Below the pieces are notes generated by a model. The model was not told where the DNA came from, searched no databases, and was given only the letters and a program-made list of their open reading frames with translations. A DNA stretch of 64,000 bases from Plumapathes pennacea (lineage: Eukaryota; Cnidaria; Anthozoa; Antipatharia; Myriopathidae), in the NCBI GenBank assembly GCA_964036295.1, contig OZ038466.1:20078597-20142596 (forward strand), written 5' to 3'. Both the position numbers and the translations under genes were made by a program. Every line of letters begins with the position of its first letter. Position 1 is the first letter of the stretch. Below are positions 37,758 through 49,773 of this stretch, in pieces.

Positions 37758-39036
37758 CACACTAAAATTTATAGTGTAAAGTTACACACATAAAAGTGTG
37801 ATTTTACACTAAATTTGGTGTAATGAGTCTAAAATACACTATATTTGGTGTAATATCTTACACAGCTGTTATGCAGTGTATTTTACACCAAGTCGATGTG
37901 TAAAATTACCCGGTGTCTGGTGTAAGATTACACCAAAGAGTGTAAAACTAAACTCTTTTAGTGTGAATTGAAAACTACACCGATTTTGGTGTAAACGGTT
38001 TTGTTAACATTTCTTTATAATTACACTTTCTGGTGTAAATTGCTTCTTGCATGCTATCCAAATCATACTTAAATGAGGTTGTTCGGTGGTATCACTTGTG
38101 ACTTCTAAATGCTGAGAATTGAAAAAGGCAAATTCGTGAAGGATGGCCAGAGACATTTTAGTGACTCCGGGCTATGACTCGCAACAATCCGGCACTCACA
38201 ATAAAACTTTTATGCCGCATAAACCTATACAGTTACTGTGACATGCATCATATATCCGCTCATAACATGCATACTGTCTCCACATACGACAACTAAGACA
38301 GCTTATGACCGACTCAGTAGTGCCGTGTTTGACGGTTACGTCGTCCATTTTGCGCAAATTCTCCCTCTACAACTCTTTCGCACTGTATGCCGTTTCCGAC
38401 TGCGATGAAGGGCTAGCGCTCAAAACGTCAGCTTCAAATTATTTTATTGTAACGGACCGAGGCCAGTGCGCTCTGGCCTTTCACCGGAGCCATAGACGGC
38501 CGAAGAACAACTACCAAACGCAGCTTAGACACGAGTGAAGCAGAACGTTTATTAATTGCGAAACCCGAGCTTATGTGGGGATCAGTGACAGTCAACTACG
38601 TCACATCCGACAGTAGCCAGGTACATGTGTCGTGCAACACTGAAAACGAACCGTATGGGGTTTCTCTCGACACAACCGGTACAAATCCTAATGACATTTC
38701 CTAGTGACTACAATACAGCAGAAGAGGGTAAATTCTGACAAACTACAAGTTCGTTACATTATTTTCTGTAAATATATTTTCATTACAAATGAAACTGAAG
38801 CCTTGTCAATCACAAGCGAACTTGAACATGATCCGATTCCTGTCTTCCAATGAGACGCTTGCGGCAAAACTTCTTCAAACAGGCACCGGATATGATCAAA
38901 TGTCGGCGGCGGGTCAGTCATGCATTGTTCACTGAAACAATGCACTTCACGGGTAAATCGGGTGATCGTTATTATTCAAGCTCTCCGCGATGTGGCTTCT
39001 TCGTTTGCTCCACTGCAGCGGTTTTCTTGGTACGGA

Positions 39037-39267
39037 TTATTTTTCTTCGTAAGTACTTTGTTTAACTCCCGAACGATTCGTCCTTTTCTTCGGTTGTGTT
39101 GTTTCTCGTGATTCATCAGTACTTTGTCTACCCGTTCGTAGCACTGCTTCAAGCTGAAAAAGCTGGATCATCATGAACCATTCAAGTGAGACTCCAGTTT
39201 GATCGTGTGCGCGTTGACACTCGACGAATCGAAAGAGGCTGTCAAACAGTGGATTTGTGGATGACAC
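39037..39267 (-). other. Unassigned ORF inside the TA-flanked element
   Basis: 76 codons starting MSSTNPLFDSLFRFVECQRA. A second frame at 38754-38945 (PPTFDHIRCLFEEVLPQASH) lies downstream on the same strand, and an AATAAA for this strand occurs near 38550. They could be exons of a captured or resident gene. No family is recognised. Confidence 0.3.
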
Positions 39268-40024
39268 CGCCAGACAAGGATCGCCGGTAGAGCGCCAGTT
39301 TAATACAGCGGTGAGTCTTGCATATTCTGTGTGTATTGCCCGTGTATTGTATCTGCCGCCGGCTGAATGCAGTCGTATCTGTAATTCTTGATTTCTCTAG
39401 TTAATAAAGGAAAAGACTACCGTATTCTGACGCAAATGCAATTTGTTTATGAGGGTGCAGTAAATCGGTTCAGACCAGAACATTAAGCTTGTTTTACTTT
39501 TCGCGCCCAAAATTATCCACGTGCCCAACGTTGCTCAGGTAGACCGGCAGAGGACTGAAACCGAGTATTCGGAAAGGCTCGAAAAGATGGCGACGTTTTT
39601 CAGTCGATTAGCAAAATTCCAGCTAGCCACTACCTAGTGTTCACCTCTGGCTGCTTGAGTTTTGTAGCTATTGCAACCAGGACTAATAATTGTTTTACTG
39701 AATCCCTTTTACTTTTGCTTGTTAGAAAAGAAAATTATGGCCTGGAAGCACCACTGCACAGCTGTCACTGACCAAGTATTATTTAAAAACCTGATTCATG
39801 GAAGCATATTGTAAGTATCCTTCTCTAAAAAAGTATAGACAGGGAATGAGTAGTCATTCAGAAATATCGCTTTCATAATACAATTTCACTTCAGGCCCAA
39901 CTGAAGTTTTTAAATGCTTTGGTCTGTGTACTGATGATAAAGAATGAATTGTTATTTTTGGGCAAAAAAGACACTTATTCAATTACAGCAGTATCATATC
40001 CAAATTAGGACTGCTTGCTAAAGT

Positions 40025-40760
40025 AAAGCGTTTTGTCCATTTCAAGATATTTGGGACTGTTTTGTGCTGACTATGGCGCTGGATGTATATCCAGTAAGTT
40101 GTGTAAGGTGGTCCGCCCGCCTTTTACCAACAGCTCATTCAGGTTGTTCGCCAGCCTGTTAATGAGTGCCATAGGAAGGCACAAAACTTGCTAAATTAAG
40201 GCGTTTTGTCCATTTCAAGGTAATTGGGACTGTTTTGTGCTGACTATGGCGCTGGATGTATATCCAGTAAGTTGTGTAAGGTGGTCCGCCCGCCTTTTAC
40301 CAACAGCTCATTCAGGTTGTTCGCCAGCCTGTTAATGAGTGCCATAGGAAGGTACAAAACTTGCTAAATTAAGGCTTTTTGTCCATTTCAAGGTAATTGG
40401 GACTGTTTTGTGCTGACTATGGCGCTGGATGTATATCCAGTAAGTTGTGTAAGGTGGTCCGCCCGCCTTTTACCAACAGCTCATTCAGGTTGTTCGCCAG
40501 CCTGTTGATGAGTGCCATAGGAAGGTACAAAACTTGCTAAATTAAGGCGTTTTGTTCATTTCAAGGTAATTGGGACTGTTTTGTGCTGACTATGGCGCTG
40601 GATGTATATCCAGTAAGTTGTGTAAGGTGGTCTGCCCGCCTTTTACCAACAGCTCATTCAGGTTGTTCGCCAGCCTGTTAATGAGTGCCATAGGAAGGTA
40701 CAAAACTTGCTAAATTTAAGCGTTTTATCTACTTCAAGGCAATTATGACTGCTTTGTCCT
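40025..40760. repeat. 173-bp tandem repeat, four copies plus a partial
   Basis: GACTGTTTTGTGCTGACTAT recurs at 40055, 40228, 40401 and 40574, exactly 173 bp apart, with a degraded fifth start at 40747. Copies are nearly identical. Confidence 0.95.
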
Positions 40761-41792
40761 AACCTTAATTACAACGAGAAAAACATCATTCTATAAGGTG
40801 GTGAAATGTTGAGTAGAAAATTTGGGTATCCATGTCTTATCAGCTTGTTTTAGGGATAGGTGAAGATGGGGACTGTTCTAAAATATTGTGCATTTCACCA
40901 TTACTAACTGCTGCTGATTTTTATCTTATACAGGTACTCAAGACTAAAGAATGGCTACACTCTGATTATATTTGCATGTTTATTATTTTACATAAGATTT
41001 GGATATACTTTGTGCTTTTATTAGTTGCAGCTGCTTATTGGTACAGGTGAGCTAATGTTACGGGGCCTGAAATGTCCATAATTCCAGCAAAGATCCTAAC
41101 TTTCATATGTAAGCCTTCTGGTATGGTTGAATGTTTGAGACTAATCACTCCTTGTGCACCAATAGTATACAGTATTATATGATAGCAATGTAATTATAAT
41201 TTGATAGTAAATCTTAAACAAAACGTATGATAGAGCAAAAAAGATTAGGTTGGAAAAGATGCAGTTATCATTTTAGAAGTGTTTGGGTCATTATATCTGT
41301 TTGTAAGCTTAATTGTCATACTTTGCAATAAACATTCGGCTGGAGTTGCAATTATGTGTAATGTCATGTTTTCATTTTAAAGGAAAATTAATAGCAGAAA
41401 ATTTAAAATTACACAATCAATGGTGTAATTACATCTGACAGTGAATTACACCATAAATATATTACACCTTATAGATGTGTAATATTACACTTCTTGAGGT
41501 GTAAACTATAGAAGAGTGTAAATTTACACTCTTTATGGCGTGCCCCCAGCTGCATAGCGTTTTACACTGTATGGAGTGTTAGTTTACCCGGAATAGAGTG
41601 TAAAAATACACTGTACAAAGAGTAAAAATACACTTATAGTGTATATATACTCGTATAGCTGGTGTAATTTTACACTCCACCTAGTGTAAAATTAAACTTT
41701 TAGTGTAAAATTACACTTTGAACAGAGTGTGCCCAGCTGCAAGATTTACACTTCTCCTGTGTGTAATATTACACTATAAATTTTAGTGTGTA

Positions 41793-42615
41793 CATTTCTA
41801 TGAAAAAAAATACTTTTTCTATGTTGTGCAATCCAAAATTACGCTTCTGTTTCTAAATTATTACTTAGACTAAATCTGACAAATTGCCGTGAGATTCGCT
41901 TATCTCCCGACTCTAACCTCTCCCTGTGCGTGTGTCTATAAAATTCGAATGAAGCTCTAAAATCATTTACGAAGCGTATAAAAATAGGAGTTACTTTATC
42001 AATTCACCAATGGAAGTTTAAAATTGTACAAAAATATCTGATCTCCAAAGTGAAAAAGGGCGAAATTGGACGGACTCATTAAAATAAATCCAAAAAGAGA
42101 CAGGTTCTTCACAGCAAAAATTCTGACGATCAGACAGGAAGGTCTAATGTCCTAGAGTAAACGATGAATATCACAAAAGTAAGCAAAAATCTACGTCTAC
42201 AAATGTGTTAATAAGCCACTTCAACACTCATGAGCATTTACATTTACTGAGCTAACATTACTTTCTACTTGCTGTGAAGTAAATCTTTCTACTCAGTTTT
42301 GACCAATGCGGCGGTTATCCACTCAATATGTTTTAAAAGAAGTGAATCACATCTACAGACACATGAACTCAAAGCAATAAGACTACGAACTGAGACCCTT
42401 CCACTTCTGATCTTAAAATAAATTTCTCTCGACAGTTCAAGAGACTGCACAAGGATGATAGTTCAAATTCACGTCGCAAGCTATCTAATGCCTACAGTAG
42501 TTTTCCTCACTCTATGATATGTCTTTGATGAAAGACTCAAAGAGAAAGAGAACATTAATGTTGATCACAGGAATACAACTTCAAAGTGAACACTGGAAAA
42601 TCCACGCAGTCCTCT
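41793..42615. other. 3' flank of the FYB-like gene
   Basis: AT-rich, presumably including the 3' UTR of the minus-strand gene that ends at 42616. No separate gene is seen. Confidence 0.5.
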
Positions 42616-45600
42616 CTAGGTCCCGACGGCTTCATACAATTCTTCATCTTCACCATCTGCGGACAAAAAAAAGAAAGTTTCTTCTAGTTGCTATATACCA
42701 TTTTAAACTCATCTCTGTGGCCTTATTATATAAGTAGGACCGCTTTCCCAACACGTTAAAAACAGCACGTTAATATGTCGAGAGTCAACCCAAGTCGATC
42801 CAAGTGTACGGCCAAACGATACACAAGCCAAAGAGAGGTCAAAGAGAGCAACCCAAACATTTCAAGGCTATTTTAACTGGAAATATCGCCTTTACTAAGC
42901 ATCCTAAACTAATGACATAAACATGCAAGATCAAAATGACACGAGATTGTTGACGAGTAAGTTTATAACGACACCATTTTTTCTAACTGTTCTGCATATC
43001 TGTAGGTATAACAAGCCTATAAACATAGAAAATTACCAAGCAAGGGGATTCATAGTTATTCAATAATACGTTCTAAGATACAAATCTATTTTAGCCCTTG
43101 TAGGTAGATAAATGTACGTGTATAGCCAGCAAAGATAGAAACCGAAAGATGTTCCTGCACACCAATAACTGTCAACTAACCTTGCACATCATCATACACC
43201 TCATCGGTGATTGGTCCTGCGAGAAAAACAGTCACGTTGAGTGAACATTATCAGGCCATACAAGTGAAAGTGTTCTTCGCCGTTATGGAGCAACCTATGC
43301 AGTTGCAAAGATATAGTCATGAAAAACTCCAGGGGCCAGTAAAGTTGTTCGAAGCACGATAATGCTAGTCTTCGATTAAGTTGAAAATGGGGTTTTGATC
43401 ACAAAGCGACTTTCCGTATATAATACATTTTGAGTTTTTAGTTGGTTTTTGAACAAACTTTACACTTTCTTGGCAAAGAAATCGAGAGAAGTATTTGGTT
43501 AATCCTGGGTTAACTCATTTATGAAAGCAACGTAATAGTCCGTGTTTGTTCGTGCCCGCCTGCATGTGCGTGTGCGTGTGCGTGTATGTGGACGTGCGTG
43601 TGAATGCCGTGCGTATGTGTTCTGCGCGTGCGAGTACGCGCGCGTTCGTGCGTGCGTGAGTAGTTACGTGACCAGGTTCCTACCTTTTCGTGAATCCTGT
43701 TTACTTATGCGTGGACTGGGGAGTGCAGGTGGAACGGACGGAGCCGGCAAGCTATTCACTGTTTCTTTGACAACATCCAGTGAATCATACAAGTCTTCTT
43801 CCACGGCGACACTGGAAATAGAAAAAAACAAAAACAAAAAAACAAAAAAAAAAAAAAGACGCGCGTCAAAACCCTCACAGACAGTGTCAAGACGGCAATA
43901 CGCTTCTGACGTCACTTCCGTTGGTTGCCGTTGGTTTTCTTATGCGCAACTTTTGTCATAGAAAATATGCTGGACCACTGTACCATACATCTGAGTAACG
44001 AGTCTAAGTTTTTAGTTTCCTGCCTATAAAGTCTTGAGGTTTTTCAAGCGTTGCACGAACTACAAAAACTGTAACTGAATTTGCTGTTGTTTCCATAGTT
44101 TTGTAAAATGACCGCCGACTCGAAAAACAGGATGATCGCAGCCTCGAAAAAGTATTTTCGTGTTGCCCTGCCTTCCTAACTCTCTGTCGTAGTCACTGAC
44201 TTGTTTTTAGTAAATAATTGAAACAATATAAATACATACCTCACAATCTCCGTGGGAACATAACCAACTGAAAGAAAGAGAACTTCGTTACTGAAGGGCG
44301 AAGAACACTCGGCCATAGATCCCTTCACAGATTTCGATGCATGATGGGTAAGTCTAAGGTTTGCGAGTCTTAGTGATTGGCTTTGTACTTGTTCTTGATT
44401 TACGAAAAGTCGCTCAAAAACGGCTCTGAAACAAGGTGCAAGTTTTCAATCAATAGTTGAAAGGAGGTACGTACTGTGTCCTCTCTCGTTCTTCACCAAC
44501 CAACTCCCTGAAGGTGGATGCTCGGTGGAATTTAACAAGTACATCACTTCTCCTGCGAGAACTGGTAACTCCAGCTTTCCCTCGTTCTTAGAGTCCAGTG
44601 TCACGACACCGGTCCCGGACACATCTTCATTTCCCGTAGGCTTCAGCTACGGATGAGAGTGATCAACTTCAATTTTCTCTTTATATTTTCTCACCAAAGA
44701 TAATATGTCAAACAGTGAGGAGAATTTACTGTCACTATTGTTTCTCACAACGCCTCTCATACAATTTCTTTGTGAATGGTCAGGAGTTGAGCTAATCCAG
44801 GTTTCACGAAATTCTTTCTCTTGACCCCTCTGCCAATGAACTGCAGGGTTTTGTTCGAAAATGGATTAAAGCTGGTGTTACACTGGTCGATTTGCAACGA
44901 CGATTTGCAACGCCGATTTGCTCCAAATCCACGTAACGGTGTTGCAAGTTTTTGAATCGCTTGCAAAAACTTTCAACGCGTTGCAGCACTGCAAACATCG
45001 CGAAAAATCGTTCGCAATGGGGTGTTACACCTGAACGATTTTTAGCGCAACATCACATCGTTGCAAATCGTCGTTGCAAATCGACCAGTGTAACACCCCT
45101 TTAAAGCAAGCTTGTTCAAACTTAAAACGTATCAAGGACAAAGTCGTTGTGGACAAAACCTTCACATTTTCAGGCTTATAGAGCGGTTTTCGGATGACTG
45201 TCGAAAGTAATTGTGTGATTGCTTTGGTTTTGCGTTTGCTTCGCTTTCGGATTGGTCCACACGAGTTTTTCAGCATGCTCAGCCAATCAGAGACAAAACC
45301 AAAACCAAAACCAAACACTTCTCACGCAAGCGATGGCGTGTACTCGCATTGCTGATTGGAAAGTAAAACCAAACGCAAGACCAAACGCAAATTAGTTTGG
45401 CTTCCAATTGGCTGAACTGTTTTCTCTCAGTCTCTGTGATTGGCCTGTGTGATTACTTTGGTTTTGGTTTTCGACAGTCATCCGAAAACGGCTCTAAATG
45501 ACCTTAAAGTTTAGACCTAATCCAGGATTAGCCTAATAGTGCTTTGAAAAACCGGGCCAGGAGTTGAGGGGTTATAAGGGAGTACAGCCTTTCTAAACAC

Positions 45601-48600
45601 CTATCATAACTACAACATAAAATATCTGAGAAAACCCGAGAAAAACAGACGTCTCATCGAGCACTTCAAACTGAACCCAGGAAAGAAACGTTGGAGAAAA
45701 AAATTCCATCCCGACGACGTAACACTAACCAGATCTGGGTAATTTCTCTGATTGGCTGTCACTCCAGGAACACACCCAGAAACAGCCAATCAGAGAAACT
45801 ACCCAGATCTAGGTAATGCTACGTCATCAGTCTGGAATTTTTCGGCTCGAATCTCGGACAACTCTATCGCGGGTTCGGTTTGCACGATGGTGTTTTCTCA
45901 GGCTATCAAAACCCATGCTGATGCAGAGCAATACTAGTTGTCACAGGGACTATCATTCTTTGTGTTGTTCGTCTAGCCATTCTGCTTGTGTGTTACTGTG
46001 TTGGTGTCACTGTTAAATGTTGGTGTTGTTTTTGGTGTTCGTGTTCTTATGGTTGTTGGTGGTGTTTGTATTGTGTGGTGGTAGTGTTGGTGTTACTGAT
46101 TAATGTCTGGTGTAATATTCACCTTGTGCTTTTTCCTCAGCGTTTTTTCTCTTGTTTTTCTCTTTTCCTCAGCAACCTTTCTCTCCTTCTCCCTCTTAAT
46201 ATCCTCTTCCTTCTTCTTCTTCATCTCCTCTTTCTCTTTCTTCTTCTGTTGTTCCAGCTCCTTCTTCCCCTTTTTGTCGTTCTTCTTCTTGGGGCTTTCA
46301 GGTACACTGCCATTTCTAGCTGACCTACTGCAATAGAAATAAATATCACCATTTTAAAAATATTCAGGTCCATGGCATTTTAACCATCAATCAGCAGCAT
46401 TTGAAAGTTCCAAAAAAGTATAGAAGATTTGGATGGGGAAACCTGTTGGTGGGCAATTAATTCTTCTGATATTCAAACTGCTGCCAAATTTAATAATTTA
46501 ATGCTATATGGATCTGAAATTTTGCAAGTCTGCAGATTTTTTTATGCTATCTAAATCACATATATATGAATCACATACGTTGGAGTTGGGGGTGGCTGGC
46601 TAAGATTCTGGCCAATCAGCTCATACATATCCTCTCCGTCACCTTGGTCTGCATCACTGAAAACATGCCATGTAAAATAATATATTGTTAGCACCAGTGC
46701 AATAGACCAATTTCTCAAGGTTGTACCATCCTCCTAAATGTAAAAATTTTCAACAAATAATAACTGGTTTGGCCCCTAACCCTACAGTATATGCCAAAAA
46801 GTTGGTGTCTCCACTCCCACCTGCACACCTAATGAATTCCTTCCCTCAACCAAAGTGGGGCCAAGACTGCTGGGTTGAATCTAATTCACCTGCCAACAAT
46901 AATTTTTATAATAATAATAATCTCTGCAACTGAATAAACTATACTTCATGTTTACTGCACCTTGAACTTCCACTTTCCACCTTAGTTTCCAGACCTGCAG
47001 TATATGGACAAACAGAACCAGTCTTACAACCACAAAATTCATACTCAGCAATTATTTTTTGACACAGCTCTACTGCAGCAGTAAAAGTACAAGTACTTAG
47101 CTGTGATGTAGTAATGTAAACAGCCATACAATTTGGTATGGTAAGTATGACTAGAAAGTTATTAATAATTATAAATATATTACATTTGCAATACAATTTA
47201 AATTTATATTTTTAATCTGATAATCTTTTTCCAGGCTATCCTTGCAACTGCTTAATAATGCTGTGCAAGGGTCATCATGTGCATGCATCATATTATTATA
47301 ATGTATTAAAATCTATATTAATTTTGCTTGTGCATATTTCAATATTGTACAAAAAAATTTTGTATGCATATGGTGCAGAAAAATCAATGCAAATCAATCA
47401 ATTTAATCCTCTGGACACAGACTTGAGGTTCCTGGCCAGCTAGTAAATAAATCTTATTGTTATATTCTTGCTGTAGTTTTAACAGTATATTAAAATAATA
47501 AAGAAAGCAAGTACATTATTATTGTTGTTGTCACAAACCCTAACAGTGAAACCTCACCATTCAACTTCTCTCACACAAACCTTCATTCATCTTCTTGGCT
47601 TGCTCTGCTACAGCTTCTATATCATCGTAATTTTCGTCCATGATTCCTTCGTCTGGAGGGCTAGTATCCACACTTGTTCCATTCTTTTCAGGCACCTCCT
47701 TTTGTGTTTCAGCAATGTCCATTAGATCATCATACAATTCTTCATCCCCATCATCAACAACTGCAGCTACAGAAGACAGATTATTCCCTAAGTATTTTAG
47801 CATTAAAAATACTGGCATGCATGTCATTATAGGCATGTTAACCACAGAGATTAGTGCCGAACAGTTTCTTATTTTAATGGGAAATAGAAGAGAAATAGAA
47901 ATAACAAAGTAATAAACACCCAGTATTAAAATGTAAAAAGTGCATCTATGTGGGATATAAGCAAAAGGTTTGGTATCAACAATTTTGGAGGTTATTTGGA
48001 ACAAACAAGTTACAAACTCACACTTTCTGAAATATTACATGTAGATCATCAGTGAATGGATACAGACCTTCATTATCAACATTGTCAGTGCCATTAATTT
48101 CCTCACTCTCTACTTCTTGTACTGGATTTGTCCGTGGATATTTCACTATATCACTCTCAGAGTACTTTGCCAGACATTCCTTTAAATGTGCCGGCTTGGG
48201 TAGTTTTGGTGGGGCAGGACCAAGCTTTTGAAGTAGAGGAAGTGGTCTTATTCTATTATCAGAAGAAGAAATAGGTCTGTCCAAAGTGGCCTTGCCTTCC
48301 ATCCCAAGGTTTGGGGTTGGCGCTGGTTTGTTTTCTTTGTCATCTTCACTCGGCCTTCTCCCGTAAGTTGGTTTGGGTTTGACTGAAGGTTTAATTGGCC
48401 TTGGTGATTCAGCTTCTTCTGGTGGACTTTCAAATTTAGCTTTCATCTTGGCCAGCTTTGAAGACAGTTCATTAGATTTATTTTCTTTAGATTCCTCCTT
48501 ATGTCCTGGGAAATCAGCTTCAATTAAGCTCTTTCTCATACCAGTTGTTCTCAGCTTGACAGACATTATCCCTGTCATCAATGGCTGTGATGCCTGATCC

Positions 48601-48695
48601 ATAATATTTGTATTTGATTGGGGTGTCTTAGGAGGTGGGGCTCGCTTCAGTGAATGTGCCCTCTGTTGGAGCTCAGTAGTCGAAATGCCAGACAT
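42616..48695 (-). CDS. FYB/ADAP-like adaptor with helical-SH3-like domain
   Basis: Coding exons: 48068-48695, 47581-47766, 46961-46994, 46579-46656, 46123-46327, 44475-44646, 44241-44268, 43684-43811, 43181-43216, 42616-42656. They sum to 1536 nt (511 aa) with all phases agreeing. The N-terminal half is disordered, Pro/Lys-rich (APPPKTP, LGPAPPKLPKP). The centre has EELYDDL, ENYDDI and EDMYELI. A charged KE-rich helix (about 320-376) leads into an SH3-like fold (about 378-443) with WLVKNERGHIGYVPTEIV. The C-terminus adds EDLYDSL, DEVYDDV and EELYEAV. This order and the helix-plus-SH3 unit match FYB1/ADAP and PRAM1, cytosolic adaptors that link tyrosine kinases to integrin and actin control. 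It is shorter than vertebrate FYB1. The ATG directly follows an intron acceptor; a 5' UTR exon ends at 49773 (GG/GTAAGTG). Confidence 0.78.
44870..45100. mobile_element. TTAA-flanked MITE, 231 bp
   Basis: Inverted ends GGTGTTACACTGGTCGATTT and complement; TTAA on both sides (44866-44869, 45101-45104). Inside, CGATTTGCAACG is iterated. It lies in the intron before the SH3-like exon. A TTAA duplication suggests piggyBac or Kolobok mobilisation. Confidence 0.85.
45181..45494. mobile_element. TA-flanked MITE, 314 bp
   Basis: Ends GAGCGGTTTTCGGATGACTG and complement (TGTCGAAA continuing), flanked by TA. Inner sequence such as GTGATTACTTTGGTTTTGG recurs near 59940 and 50470, so it belongs to a dispersed family. 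Same intron as the preceding MITE. Confidence 0.85.
45729..45816. mobile_element. 88-bp hairpin MITE
   Basis: CCAGATCTGGGTAATTTCTC followed by TGATTGGCTGT pairs with ACAGCCAATCAGAGAAACTA and CCCAGATCTAGG across a short loop, giving a stem of roughly 35 bp. It is intronic. Confidence 0.75.
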
Positions 48696-48855
48696 CTGCT
48701 ATGATCAGAAAACAGAAATGTATCATATTTAGGCAAATGAAGATCATCTTAACATCAGCTGTTGTTACAGGCCAACCCTTATGTTCACACAAGAGACCAC
48801 TATTGCGTGACTTAAATTATACGTATTGTTAACTATAGTGGCTGCCACTACATCC

Positions 48856-49062
48856 AGGGGGCGGGGGGGAGGGGACTCCCATATACAAAAGGACGGGGAT
48901 GCTTGTACCATTTAAGGGTCAAAATTACGGTTTTGGTACCACTTAGGGTGCTGAACATCAAACTCTGAATTTTTATGTGACATGGTACCGTTTAGGGGTC
49001 AGGTGTCAGTTAAATGAACTTCCCAACGAGCATCCCTGTCATTTTTATGTGGGAGCCCCCCC
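48856..49062. mobile_element. MITE with GGGGGG/CCCCCC ends
   Basis: GACTCCCATATACAAAAGGA with GACGGGGATGCT near the left end is inverted as AGCATCCCTGTCATTTTTAT and GTGGGAGCCCCCCC on the right. The core repeats TAAGGGTC and GGTACC motifs. It lies in the 5' UTR intron of the FYB-like gene. Confidence 0.7.
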
Positions 49063-49773
49063 TTCCCCCGGTACATGTACTCAAGGATTAGGCAGCCGGA
49101 AAACAAGATTTTTAGTTGATCAAGTCTACAAACACAGTACCTGAACCTGAACTGTAAAAAAGAGATACAACTAGATTTGAGTTTGCACACGTTTATATAA
49201 CAAGAGTTTATGACTTGGGTAAACCAAACACTAACTATGTACATGTTACGTCTGACTAAACTTCTTATATTCACACGAATCTAGCTAACTTCCGGGATGG
49301 GGTTATAATGAACGCTAAATTTATGCGCAATGCTCAAAACTTTCGAAGTCATGACGCCACAAATGTCTCACAGATCATGAAATAATCTCCTTTGCTTTAC
49401 AAATGGAGTTGATCTTAGACTGTAAAACTCAAAAACAACCGAAGTACAAGATTTCTAAGCATACCATGGCAAAAACTAAATCAAATAATTTAATTGCATA
49501 TTTGTATCTTATTAACGACTGATACGTTCGATTGTTTCACAGCTTTCCAATGCTGTGCGAAGGACGACGAAGAAGACCAGTCGTCGAGCAGTCTTAAAGC
49601 AGAAACAATAGCTTATAATGACAACTGCTGGGCTCTTTATTTTACAAAAGCTACTGTTTCTTAAGAACGATAACAAACTCGACATATTTGTAGGTTTATC
49701 AGATACACTGAAACGAAACTGGTCGCATTCCAGAAATAATCAATCACTCTTACTTACATAATTCACACTTACC

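Larger units (their letters stand above)
37758..41790. mobile_element. 4.0 kb TA-flanked element with iterated TTACAC ends
   Basis: The termini CACACTAAAATTTATAGTG and the exact complement are each followed outward by TA (37756-37757, 41791-41792). About 280 bp inside the left end and 390 bp inside the right end are packed with TTACAC/GTGTAA and ACACCA/TGGTGT in both orientations. No transposase ORF was found inside. A TA duplication suits Tc1/mariner-type or related mobilisation. The interior holds a 173-bp tandem array and an unassigned minus-strand ORF pair (38754-38945, 39037-39267). Confidence 0.85.

Noticed and set aside
45988..46336. Hydrophobic, Leu/Phe-rich plus-strand ORFs that look like membrane proteins
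   Set aside because: They are the complement of the KE-rich coiled exon 46123-46327 of the FYB-like gene.
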